Shown here in pieces: positions 1-7,229 of a DNA stretch of 64,000 nucleotides. Made by a program: the position numbers and the translations under genes. A model generated the notes under the pieces. The model saw only the letters and a list, made by a program, of their open reading frames with translations. It searched no databases and was not told where the DNA came from. Within the stretch, counting starts at the first letter, position 1, and each line of letters starts with the position of its first letter. The DNA comes from Hydrotalea flava (lineage in GTDB: Bacteria; Bacteroidota; Bacteroidia; Chitinophagales; Chitinophagaceae), in NCBI RefSeq assembly GCF_001623405.1, contig NZ_LUHG01000052.1, forward strand, positions 1 to 64,000, given 5' to 3'.

Positions 1-39
1 TTTGAAAACCCAACAAAAGGTAAAACGCAATATCAAATT

Positions 40-123
40 TGTAAACCCTAATACGGACAATAAAAAATGTGTAAACCTAATGTAGGACAAACAGCAAAAA
101 AATGTAAACTTTTTTCAGGACGA
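40..123. repeat. Three imperfect 21-nt direct repeats, IS-end-like
   Basis: Copies lie at 40-60, 70-90 and 103-123. Each starts TGTAAAC and ends GGACAA or GGACGA, with a variable A/T-rich middle. Tandem imperfect copies of this kind resemble the multiple terminal repeats at the ends of IS21-family elements. No istA or istB gene lies to the right, so if this is an IS end the body would be to the left of the window or lost. The family assignment is from memory and unverified. Confidence 0.4.
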
Positions 124-439
124 GGCAGAGATGTGTCCAAGAATCAGGAAGACAAAGCAACTGGCGATAGCCTGATGAAAACAACTGGATTGGCCGAAAA
201 AACCTTAATTACATGAAAAAAAAATTAGTTTATTAAGGTAACAAAACCCATGATTGATGAGGATTGGATAAGACATGGAAAATTGAAAAGAATTAAAATC
301 AGTACTAGAATTTATTTTCCGGGTACCGAAATAAATTTGTTAATGCAGGCGTAAAAAACATTCGGGACAGCAGAAAATAGCTACATTTTTATAAATATTT
401 AAAATCATTGTTGTCCGACAAAAATTAGTATTAAAACTG

Positions 440-468
440 CTGTAACCGTTTGCTGTTATAGGTTACAG
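440..468. repeat. Hairpin, 8-bp perfect stem
   Basis: CTGTAACC (440-447) pairs perfectly with GGTTACAG (461-468) across a 13-nt loop. A run of A follows, not T, so it is not a plus-strand terminator. Its function is unknown. Confidence 0.4.
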
Positions 469-492
469 GTTAAAAAATCAGTGTTTCAATTT

Positions 493-514
493 GGGGTGTA
501 GTACCCCTTCTTTT
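493..514 (+). terminator. Possible small terminator hairpin
   Basis: GGGGT (493-497) pairs with ACCCC (503-507) around a 5-nt loop and is followed by TTCTTTT. The form fits a weak intrinsic terminator on the plus strand, but no gene is seen upstream in the window for it to serve. Confidence 0.3.
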
Positions 515-607
515 CAAATCGGTTGAAATATGGTTCTGTAAAGGGTTTGAGCCATTATTTTACAAATTTAATCGGACAATAATGATTTAAAATAACTAAA
601 AATTTAA

Positions 608-639
608 CTAAGCAGCTTAGCAAATGTACCTTTGCTAAG
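608..639. repeat. Overlapping inverted repeats, alternative hairpins
   Basis: CTTAGCAAA (616-624) pairs perfectly with TTTGCTAAG (631-639). The same CTTAG (616-620) can instead pair with the upstream CTAAG (608-612) across a 3-nt loop. The two foldings exclude each other. No T-run follows. Confidence 0.4.
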
Positions 640-711
640 ATAAATTATCAAGCTATATAAAGTGACATAAAGACAAGTAAAGTTGTTCTATTAAACAGTT
701 TTTATAGACCC

Positions 712-746
712 AAAATAAAGAAACCCGCTACTGTAACGGATTTCAA
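712..746 (-). terminator. Intrinsic terminator after the tRNA remnant
   Basis: On the minus strand, AAATCCGT and GCGGGTTT form an 8-bp stem with two G-T wobbles and a 7-nt loop, followed by CTTTATTTT. It lies just downstream of the decayed tRNA-Asp copy and would end transcripts of the tRNA/GIY-YIG unit. Confidence 0.5.
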
Positions 747-757
747 CTTCAAACTTG

Positions 758-836
758 CGGACCGGACGGGACTCGAACCCGTCTCGCCTCAGGCGAGATG
801 ACAGGGCGGCATTCTAACCAACTGAACCATCCATCC
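758..836 (-). pseudogene. Decayed tRNA-Asp copy with palindromic replacement
   Basis: On the minus strand this matches the intact tRNA-Asp at 1217-1290 in two blocks: the D arm through the anticodon loop (from GTTCAG to the GTC anticodon and following A), and the T arm to the 3' end. The acceptor 5' strand is GGATGGA instead of GGATCGG, giving two mispairs. The 12 nt that form the 3' side of the anticodon stem and the variable loop are replaced by a 17-nt palindrome (782-798). The anticodon stem cannot form, so it should not work as a tRNA. The stop codon of the neighbouring nuclease gene lies in its D-loop region. Confidence 0.8.
782..798. repeat. 17-nt perfect palindrome inside the tRNA remnant
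   Basis: The arms TCTCGCC and GGCGAGA flank a 3-nt loop. It replaces the 3' anticodon stem and variable loop of the tRNA-Asp copy, with sequence matching the intact tRNA on both sides. No second copy was noticed in the window. Confidence 0.75.
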
Positions 837-1101
837 TAATATTTTGCATCCATATATTAACCGGCTGTGCAATTAACCATTGTAAATATTTTTTATTGCA
901 TCGTTTAAGTTTACGCTCTTGTATTAACGCATCTCGTTTGGTTTCAAATGCCTGTACGAATATCAAACGCCAAGGCATTTTTTTGCTTGTAAAAGCGCTT
1001 TCTCCTCTGTTATGTTGTTCAAGTCGGTTAAGATAATTTTCTGTAACCCCCTTGTACCAATCTCCATCTACTAAACTTTCAATGATATACACATAATACA
1101 T
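814..1101 (-). CDS. GIY-YIG nuclease family protein (small, standalone)
   Basis: A 95-aa single-domain GIY-YIG nuclease of the UvrC N-terminus/UPF0213 type. The first motif reads YYVYII and the second is YKGVT where the family has YIG. The catalytic Arg lies in LNRLEQHN and the metal-binding Glu in IQERKLKR. I chose the ATG at 1101, because the open frame further upstream only reads through the tRNA-Asp gene. The usual C-terminus is replaced by about a dozen residues encoded by the 5' end of the decayed tRNA copy (NIRMDGSVG then TAG), so the tRNA remnant supplies the stop codon. It lies between an intact and a broken tRNA-Asp, all on one strand. Members of this family are often seen near RNA genes in Bacteroidota (from memory); role and substrate are unknown. 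Confidence 0.8.
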   Translation of the reverse strand: MYYVYIIESLVDGDWYKGVTENYLNRLEQHNRGESAFTSKKMPWRLIFVQAFETKRDALIQERKLKRCNKKYLQWLIAQPVNIWMQNIRMDGSVG

Positions 1102-1170
1102 ACAAAGCAGTTTTGAACTTTTTTGAAATGCAGCAATGAAGTAAAATTTTGCTTGAAATCTCTCCTTCCT

Positions 1171-1211
1171 AAAACAAAAATGCCTCGTAAATAATACATT
1201 TACAAGGCATT
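1171..1211 (-). terminator. tRNA-Asp terminator
   Basis: An inverted repeat of about 14 bp with one mismatch (1179-1192 with 1198-1211, arms AATGCCT-GTAAAT and ATTTAC-AGGCATT) is followed on the minus strand by TTTTGTTTT. It sits 6 nt past the tRNA-Asp discriminator base and separates the tRNA from the GIY-YIG gene. Confidence 0.7.
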
Positions 1212-1216
1212 TATTG

Positions 1217-1290
1217 CGGACCGGACGGGACTCGAACCCGCGACCTCCGCCGTGACAGGGCGGCATTCTAACCAACTGAACTACCGATCC
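1217..1290 (-). tRNA. tRNA-Asp (GTC)
   Basis: A complete cloverleaf is seen on the minus strand: acceptor GGATCGG/CCGGTCC with one G-T pair, D arm GTTC-AGTTGGTTA-GAAT, anticodon stem CCGCC/GGCGG with loop CTGTCAC (anticodon GTC), 5-bp T stem with TTCGAGT loop, discriminator G. The length is 74 nt. CCA is not encoded (CAA follows the discriminator). Confidence 0.95.
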
Positions 1291-1330
1291 TTTTCCCATT
1301 TTCAGGTATTTACTCCTGTTTTCGGGACGG

Positions 1331-1338
1331 CAAAGATA
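1331..1338 (-). promoter_or_regulatory. Bacteroidota-type promoter of tRNA-Asp (-7 TATCTTTG)
   Basis: The minus strand carries TATCTTTG, a perfect match to the Bacteroidota -7 consensus TAnnTTTG. A TTTG 21 nt further upstream could serve as -33. It is placed about 40 nt before the tRNA 5' end. Confidence 0.6.
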
Positions 1339-1420
1339 AGGGGATTGATATTTTCAAAACAAATCTTTTCTAAAAAAAATTACAAACCCTAATTTTACCG
1401 CATCAATCATACTTTTAACT

Positions 1421-2416
1421 ATGCCACAATACCCCAACAGACAATTCCTCGACTTCGAACAACCTATTAAAACCTTGTACGAAGAAATAGAAAAATTAAA
1501 ACAAACTGCTGAAAAAAGCAAAATAGATATGAGTGACAGCATTCAGAAATTAGAGAATGCTATCATTGAAAAAAGAAGAGAAATTACCGCTTCGCTTACA
1601 CCATGGCAAAGGGTACAGTTGAGCCGCCACCCCGACAGGCCCTATACGCATAAGTACATTGAAAAAATGTTAACCAATTATGTAGAACTGCATGGCGATA
1701 GGAATTTTCGCGATGACAAAGCCATGATTGGTGGTTTTGCACAATTAGATGGAGAAACTGTAATGGTTGTTGGTCAACAAAAAGGTATTAATACTAAAAT
1801 GCGCCAACAACGTAACTTCGGTATGGCCAATCCGGAAGGTTACCGAAAAGCTCTGCGCTTAATGAAGTTGGCCGAAAAATTCAATAAACCTGTGATTACT
1901 TTTATTGATACACCCGGCGCCTATCCGGGATTAGAAGCAGAAGAACGTGGACAAGGTGAGGCTATTGCCCGTAACATTTATGAAATGATTCGTTTAAAAG
2001 TACCCGTTATCTGTGTCATCATTGGCGAAGGTGCCAGTGGCGGTGCACTCGGCATAGGTGTGGGCGATAAAATACTCATGATGGAAAATACCTGGTACAC
2101 CGTTATATCGCCTGAAAGCTGTAGTTCTATTTTGTGGCGTAGCTGGGATAAAAAAGAAGTGGCGGCAGAGCAATTGCGCCTTACTTCAGTTGATATGAAA
2201 GGATTTGGACTGGTTGATGAAATTGTACCTGAACCAATAGGTGGTGCACATTGGGATTATAATCAGGCAGCTGCTCTTTTAAAAACATCTATCAGCAATG
2301 CATTAGCGTTAGTGAAAAATATAGACCCGGAAATACGCATTCAACAAAGAATTGAAAAATTTGGCAAAATGGGCTTTTGGGATGAATTGCCTGTTGAGCC
2401 GGCTGAAGCACAATAA
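1421..2416 (+). CDS. accA: Acetyl-CoA carboxylase carboxyltransferase subunit alpha
   Basis: The alpha half of the carboxyltransferase that moves CO2 from carboxybiotin to acetyl-CoA, making malonyl-CoA for fatty-acid synthesis in the cytoplasm. At 331 aa it is close to family length. A charged, coiled-coil-like N-terminal helix (residues 15-55) precedes the crotonase-fold core. Core motifs are DTPGAYPG (163-170) and the oxyanion-hole stretch [12 protein letters not shown] (202-213). It starts at ATG 1421. The beta subunit and biotin carboxylase are not in the window, as is common in this phylum. It is followed on the same strand by dapA after 79 nt. Confident by motif and full-length resemblance. 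Confidence 0.96.
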   Translation: MPQYPNRQFLDFEQPIKTLYEEIEKLKQTAEKSKIDMSDSIQKLENAIIEKRREITASLTPWQRVQLSRHPDRPYTHKYIEKMLTNYVELHGDRNFRDDKAMIGGFAQLDGETVMVVGQQKGINTKMRQQRNFGMANPEGYRKALRLMKLAEKFNKPVITFIDTPGAYPGLEAEERGQGEAIARNIYEMIRLKVPVICVIIGEGASGGALGIGVGDKILMMENTWYTVISPESCSSILWRSWDKKEVAAEQLRLTSVDMKGFGLVDEIVPEPIGGAHWDYNQAAALLKTSISNALALVKNIDPEIRIQQRIEKFGKMGFWDELPVEPAEAQ

Positions 2417-2440
2417 GCATCGTCCCTTGCGTCGCACACT

Positions 2441-2454
2441 TGTACTACAGTACA
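2441..2454. repeat. 14-bp palindrome between accA and dapA
   Basis: TGTACT and AGTACA flank a 2-nt centre in a spacer that is richer in G+C than its surroundings. It has no T-run. It could be part of a dispersed palindromic repeat or a regulatory site; nothing here decides. Confidence 0.3.
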
Positions 2455-2495
2455 TCATGCAACAAAACAACAATTAACCATCATTATTCTATACA

Positions 2496-3386
2496 ATGAA
2501 CTCTCTACATCAAATATTGAAAGGTACCGGTGTTGCTATTATTACCCCTTTCACTGCACAAAAAGCTGTAGATTATCCTGCACTTGGCCGGGTAATTGAA
2601 CATATTATTTCCGGTGGTGCCGAATATATTGTAACATTAGGCACAACAGGAGAAACTCCTACCTTAACCAAAGACGAAAAAATTGAAATTGTACACTTTA
2701 CTTTTGAAAAAGTAAACAACCGGGTTCCTGTAGTGGTAGGTATTGGCGGAAATAATACCCAATCTGTAATAGATGATGTACAATCCTATCCACTTGAAAA
2801 AGCCGCTGCTATTTTGAGTGCTGCACCCTATTACAACAAACCATCCCAGCAGGGTATTTATGAGCATTATAAAGCCATTGCCCAATCTGCACCCAAACCG
2901 GTTATTTTATACAATGTACCCGGCCGTACCGGCAGAAATATAACGGCAGCTACTACACTGCGACTGGCACACGAAGTACCCAATATTGCAGGCATGAAAG
3001 AAGCGAGTGGCGATTTTCAACAATGTATGGATATTTTACGCGACAGACCATCTGATTTTTTAGTAGTAAGCGGCGATGATGCTATAAGCTTACCACTGAT
3101 TGCATTGGGGATGGACGGTGTTATCAGCGTAGCAGCCAACGCCTTCCCAAAAGAATTTTCTACTATGATACGGTATTGCCTTGACGGCAATTTTAATTTG
3201 GCCAAACCCTTACACTTCAAACTTTTACAGGCATTCGATTATATGTTTGTTGAAAATAATCCGGCAGGTGTAAAAGCATTTATGCATCATTTAACCCTGA
3301 TTGAAAATTCCGTTCGTTTACCGGTGGTGCCTGTAAGCACAGAATTAGACCAGAAAATACAAAAATGGCTGCAACAATTTCAGTAG
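2496..3386 (+). CDS. dapA: 4-hydroxy-tetrahydrodipicolinate synthase
   Basis: Condenses pyruvate with aspartate semialdehyde, the first committed step of lysine and diaminopimelate synthesis. It is a TIM-barrel class I aldolase of 296 aa, the usual length. The Schiff-base lysine is K168 in AGMKEASGDF. The proton-relay residues are present: threonines in GTTGE (about 50-51), Y112 in PYYNKP and Y139 in LYNVPGRTG. The arginine of the GRTG motif that binds the substrate carboxylate is also present. It lies between accA and cmk on the same strand. Confidence 0.96.
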   Translation: MNSLHQILKGTGVAIITPFTAQKAVDYPALGRVIEHIISGGAEYIVTLGTTGETPTLTKDEKIEIVHFTFEKVNNRVPVVVGIGGNNTQSVIDDVQSYPLEKAAAILSAAPYYNKPSQQGIYEHYKAIAQSAPKPVILYNVPGRTGRNITAATTLRLAHEVPNIAGMKEASGDFQQCMDILRDRPSDFLVVSGDDAISLPLIALGMDGVISVAANAFPKEFSTMIRYCLDGNFNLAKPLHFKLLQAFDYMFVENNPAGVKAFMHHLTLIENSVRLPVVPVSTELDQKIQKWLQQFQ

Positions 3387-3425
3387 CAAACCGTTTTCTA
3401 TTGTTTGCGCATTCTAAAGCATTGT

Positions 3426-4109
3426 ATGAAGAAAATAATCATAGCAATAGATGGTTACTCATCCTGCGGTAAGAGCACATTAGCCAAAGCATTGGCTAAA
3501 AAATTACATTATGTTTTTATTGACAGTGGCGCTATGTACAGAGCTATTACTTTGTATTTCATTCAACATAAAATTAAAACCCATCATGAAAACGAAGTTG
3601 CTGAAGCTTTAAAACATATTCATTTGGCATTTGAGTTTCATCCGGAAACAGAACAAAATAACATGTTACTGAATGGGATCAATGTAGAAGCCGAAATAAG
3701 AGATATGGCAGTAAGTGCAAAAGTAAGTGAAGTGGCCGCTATACCCGCCGTTAGAAAATTTGCAGTTGCACAACAGCAGCAAATGGGCCGTTTAAAAGGC
3801 ATTGTTATGGATGGCAGAGACATTGGTACCACTGTATTTCCACAAGCAGAATTAAAAATATTTGTAACTGCCGATCCTGCCATAAGGGTTGAACGCCGTT
3901 TTAAAGAATTGTTTGCACAGAACAAAAATATAACGATTGAAGATGTAAAAGCCAATTTAGAAATGCGGGATTATATAGACACCAACAGAACGGAAAGCCC
4001 ACTACGTAAGGCAAATGATGCTAAGGAATTAAATAACAGCAACTTAACCAAAGAAGAACAGTTAAACATTGTGTATAAATGGGCAATGGAAACGATTCAC
4101 CAAAAATAA
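3426..4109 (+). CDS. cmk: Cytidylate kinase
   Basis: Phosphorylates CMP and dCMP with ATP in pyrimidine nucleotide metabolism. The protein is 227 aa from the ATG at 3426; an in-frame TTG at 3405 adds seven unlikely residues and was not used. The P-loop reads GYSSCGKST (10-18), the CMP-binding region contains SGAMYRA (34-40), and MDGRDIGT (128-135) is the family signature. The arginine-rich lid is near VERRFKE. It follows dapA by 39 nt and is closed by a hairpin pair. Confidence 0.95.
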   Translation: MKKIIIAIDGYSSCGKSTLAKALAKKLHYVFIDSGAMYRAITLYFIQHKIKTHHENEVAEALKHIHLAFEFHPETEQNNMLLNGINVEAEIRDMAVSAKVSEVAAIPAVRKFAVAQQQQMGRLKGIVMDGRDIGTTVFPQAELKIFVTADPAIRVERRFKELFAQNKNITIEDVKANLEMRDYIDTNRTESPLRKANDAKELNNSNLTKEEQLNIVYKWAMETIHQK

Positions 4110-4134
4110 CTTTCAATATCCCTTATATTGAAAG
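4104..4134 (-). terminator. Terminator of the xylose operon
   Basis: CTTTCAATAT (4110-4119) and ATATTGAAAG (4125-4134) form a perfect 10-bp stem with a 5-nt loop. On the minus strand TTATTTTTGG follows, which fits an intrinsic terminator for the operon that ends at 4188. Confidence 0.6.
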
Positions 4135-4135
4135 T

Positions 4136-4164
4136 GGCCTGTATTAAAAAACAGGCCATTTTAT
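4136..4164 (+). terminator. Terminator of cmk
   Basis: GGCCTGT (4136-4142) pairs perfectly with ACAGGCC (4151-4157) and is followed by ATTTTATT on the plus strand. With the preceding hairpin it forms a pair of terminators facing opposite ways between converging genes. Confidence 0.6.
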
Positions 4165-4187
4165 TCAAAAAACTTGTATACTTATTG

Positions 4188-5861
4188 CTACCAGAAAACG
4201 GTATACAATGCCGCTATAATGCCACAAACAATCAATACCCCTACCGTAAAAGCGGGGCTTAGTTTAAACATGGGACGATCAATTTCTAAACCTTTGGTAG
4301 TTACGCCTCGCCTGTTTTCAATCGTACTGATAACATACATTCCAAAAATGCAAATCACAAATACAAAACCCATTCTGTCTAAAAATGGAATTTCAAAAAC
4401 ACCTGATTCATTAGGTACTGCAAACCCATAAGGTGACAAGAAAGACAGATTTATGAGCATTGGCAAAAATTTAAAAACAATTGACATAGCAAAGCCGCCA
4501 ATGGTAGCAAATAAAGCTGCATTTGAAGTGGTTTTCTTCCAGAAAAAACCCAGTATAAACATGGCAAAAATACCCGGTGATACAAAGCCGGTATACTCCT
4601 GAATATACTGAAAGCCTCCTTTTTTATCGATGCCCATTAATGGTGCAATGATGATAGCCAGTATCATTGCCACTACTACTACAATTTTTCCTACAACAAC
4701 TATTTTTTGTTCAGTAGCAGCCGGATTAATTTTTTTCTTATAAATATCCAATGTAAAAATGGTAGAAATACTATTGGCTTTACCGGCTAATGAAGCTACT
4801 ACTGCAGCGGTAAGTGCGGCAAAAGCAAGCCCTTTTAATCCTGCCGGTAATAAATTCAATAAAACAGGATAAGCTTTATCGGTATTTACTTCGCCATTCT
4901 GTAACATAGCATGTTGAAAATCGCCCTGTTGGTATAAAACAAATGCGGCAATACCTGGTAATACCACAATTACAGGCATCAACAACTTTAAAAAAGCAGC
5001 AAACAATAATCCGCCACGTGCAGTTTTTAAATCGGCTCCTAATGCACGTTGGGTAATATATTGATTACAACCCCAGTAATTTAAATTTACGATCCACATA
5101 CCGCCAATTAAAACTGTTAATCCGGGCAAATCAATATAATTTGGATTATCTCTTTTCAAAATCATATGGAAATGATCATTGGCATGTGTCATCATTAAAT
5201 GAAACCCTTTTAGCAAACCTGTTGCACCAAATTTATCGGCCACCAAATTTAAAGCAAGGTAGGTAGTCACCAATCCACCTAATATTAAAAAGAAAACCTG
5301 AATAACATCCGTATATCCAATTACTTTCATACCACCCAGCGTAATAAAGATGGCAAACACGGACAATAAATACATACAAAAAGTAGTGTTAATACCCGAT
5401 ATGCTGTTAATAGCCAAAGCACCTAAATATAAAATGGATGTAAGATTCACCACTACATACAACAACAACCAAAAGACCGCCATAATCATTGCTACGGTTC
5501 CATTGTAACGCTGGCTAAGGAACTGAGGCATGGTGTAAATCTTGTTTTTCAAATAAACAGGTATGAAGAAAATGGCCACAATCATTAAAGTAGCTGCAGC
5601 CATCCACTCATAAGTAGAAATTGCAAGGCCCATTTTAAACCCATTACCACTCATGCCAATGAACTGTTCGGCTGAAATATTTGAAGCAATTAATGATGCA
5701 CCGATGGCCCACCAGGTTAAAGAACCTTCTGCCAAAAAATAATCGTGTGAGGCAGTGGTAGTTGCTTTCTTTTTTCGTTTATACACCCAATATCCATATA
5801 CCGAAACAATAATAAAATAACATAAAAAAACTAAGTAATCGAATAAATGAAGGCCTTGCAT
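4188..5861 (-). CDS. Sodium/sugar symporter (SSS family), probable xylose transporter
   Basis: A 557-aa inner-membrane protein with about 14 hydrophobic segments. The N-terminal part resembles the vSGLT/SglT branch of the sodium:solute symporters: LTWWAIGASLIASNISAEQF in the first helices, then YEWMAAATL and a polar KNKIYTMPQFL loop. It is the third gene after xylB and xylA on the same strand, 28 nt past xylA. The gene order makes D-xylose the likely substrate, imported with Na+. Substrate choice is inference from context; related proteins carry glucose or galactose. Confidence 0.85.
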   Translation of the reverse strand: MQGLHLFDYLVFLCYFIIVSVYGYWVYKRKKKATTTASHDYFLAEGSLTWWAIGASLIASNISAEQFIGMSGNGFKMGLAISTYEWMAAATLMIVAIFFIPVYLKNKIYTMPQFLSQRYNGTVAMIMAVFWLLLYVVVNLTSILYLGALAINSISGINTTFCMYLLSVFAIFITLGGMKVIGYTDVIQVFFLILGGLVTTYLALNLVADKFGATGLLKGFHLMMTHANDHFHMILKRDNPNYIDLPGLTVLIGGMWIVNLNYWGCNQYITQRALGADLKTARGGLLFAAFLKLLMPVIVVLPGIAAFVLYQQGDFQHAMLQNGEVNTDKAYPVLLNLLPAGLKGLAFAALTAAVVASLAGKANSISTIFTLDIYKKKINPAATEQKIVVVGKIVVVVAMILAIIIAPLMGIDKKGGFQYIQEYTGFVSPGIFAMFILGFFWKKTTSNAALFATIGGFAMSIVFKFLPMLINLSFLSPYGFAVPNESGVFEIPFLDRMGFVFVICIFGMYVISTIENRRGVTTKGLEIDRPMFKLSPAFTVGVLIVCGIIAALYTVFW

Positions 5862-5889
5862 ACTTGGGATTTAATGATGAAAAAACAAA

Positions 5890-7218
5890 TTAAATATAAC
5901 GATTAATAATGTTTTCAAGATATTCCTGCTGACCACTGATGATGGCAGGTGTGCCCTGCTCAACCGCATAGTTACGTAAATCCTCCAACGCTAATTTCCC
6001 CTCTTCAAAGGCTTTACCTTTACCTGTATCAAAACTGGCATACCGTTGGGTACGTACCTTTTTATAATCAGATTGGGTTAAAATTTTATCGGCAATTTCC
6101 AGTGCCCGGGCAAATGTATCCATGGCGCCAATGTGGGCATAAAATAAATCAAGATTATCGGTTGAATTTCTTCTGCGTTTAGCATCGAAATTAATACCAC
6201 CGCCTTTAAATCCACCTGCTTCCAAAATAACCAGCATAGCTTCTGTTATTTCATTGATGTTATTGGGAAACTGATCGGTATCCCATCCATTTTGATAATC
6301 ACCACGATTGGCATCCATACTGCCCAATACATCTGCATCAGCCGCTACTTGTAACTCATGTTGAAAAGTATGTCCGGCCAGTGTAGCGTGATTTACTTCA
6401 ATATTCAATTTAAAATCATTCAATAAATCATATTCACGTAAAAAGCCAATCACTGTTTCACTATCATAATCATATTGATGTTTGGTAGGCTCACAAGGTT
6501 TGGGTTCAATAAAGAAAGTGCCGGTAAAGCCATTTCTTCTGGCATAATCTTTTGCAGTATGTAAGAAGCGGGCCATGTGTTCTTTTTCACGCTTCATGTT
6601 TGTGTTCAACAAGCTCATATAGCCTTCTCTTCCACCCCAAAATACATAATTGGCTCCACCCAAAGCAATGGTAGCATCTAATGCAGCTTTTACCTGTGCG
6701 GCAGCATGTGTTAACACTAAAAAATCAGGATTAGTAGCTGCTCCATTCATGTATTTGCGATGGCTGAATAAATTAGCAGTACCCCACAATAATTGCACAC
6801 CACTATCTGTCTGTTTTTGCTTTGCATATTCAACCATTGTTAACAAGCGCTTTTCGTTTTCAATCAAATCATTGGTAAAGTCTACCACATCTACATCATG
6901 AAAACAATAAAATGGCATATTCATTTTGGTGATAAATTCAAAAGCAGCATCCATTTTATCTTTGGCACGTTCTATAGGATCTGCCTTCACATTCCAGGGA
7001 TACAAATGTGTTGGCTCACCAAACGGATCAGCGCCATTACCAACAAACGAATGCCAATAAGCACAAGCAAAACGTAACCATTCTTTCATGGGTTTGCCCG
7101 CAACTACTTTTTCAGCATTATACCATCTAAAAGCAAGTGGATTGTCTGTTTCCGGCCCTTCATATTTTATTGCGCCGGTTTCTTTAAAAAACAATTGGTT
7201 TCCTGTTACTACATTCAT
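5890..7218 (-). CDS. xylA: Xylose isomerase
   Basis: Converts D-xylose to D-xylulose, the first step of xylose use in the cytoplasm. It is 442 aa, the length of the long (class II) enzymes. The catalytic His is H107 in YCFHDVD. Metal ligands and active-site Lys lie in [15 protein letters not shown] (E238, K240). Further ligand-type residues are in the segments around [10 protein letters not shown] and GSMDANRGD. It starts at ATG 7218, 11 nt after xylB, and is followed by the symporter. Confidence 0.97.
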   Translation of the reverse strand: MNVVTGNQLFFKETGAIKYEGPETDNPLAFRWYNAEKVVAGKPMKEWLRFACAYWHSFVGNGADPFGEPTHLYPWNVKADPIERAKDKMDAAFEFITKMNMPFYCFHDVDVVDFTNDLIENEKRLLTMVEYAKQKQTDSGVQLLWGTANLFSHRKYMNGAATNPDFLVLTHAAAQVKAALDATIALGGANYVFWGGREGYMSLLNTNMKREKEHMARFLHTAKDYARRNGFTGTFFIEPKPCEPTKHQYDYDSETVIGFLREYDLLNDFKLNIEVNHATLAGHTFQHELQVAADADVLGSMDANRGDYQNGWDTDQFPNNINEITEAMLVILEAGGFKGGGINFDAKRRRNSTDNLDLFYAHIGAMDTFARALEIADKILTQSDYKKVRTQRYASFDTGKGKAFEEGKLALEDLRNYAVEQGTPAIISGQQEYLENIINRYI

Positions 7219-7229
7219 ATTATTACAAT

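Larger units (their letters stand above)
1..757. other. Gene-free region with decayed repeats and hairpins
   Basis: No convincing gene is visible on either strand. The longest thing noticed is a 34-codon plus-strand frame starting at 250, which resembles nothing I recognise. The stretch holds three imperfect 21-nt direct repeats (40-123), an 8-bp-stem hairpin at 440-468, a small hairpin with a T-run at 493-514, and overlapping inverted repeats at 608-639. It looks like a remnant of mobile DNA next to a tRNA locus; that reading is inference. Confidence 0.6.

Noticed and set aside
40-123. CRISPR-like array
   Set aside because: Only three diverged repeats with spacers of 9-12 nt, far too short; no cas genes in the window.
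250-354. A 34-codon open frame on the plus strand
   Set aside because: It is too short, resembles no family I know and lies in repeat-rich, gene-free DNA.
513-529. TTTCAA-ATCGG-TTGAAA as another LacI-type operator
   Set aside because: It resembles the xylan-locus operator only in part, the spacer differs, and no sugar gene is near.
1102-1299. An N-terminal extension of the GIY-YIG gene reading back to 1299
   Set aside because: The extra 66 residues come from translating the tRNA-Asp gene and its terminator; homology begins at the ATG at 1101.
3405-3425. TTG start for cmk
   Set aside because: The added residues are not part of the fold and the P-loop position fits the ATG at 3426.
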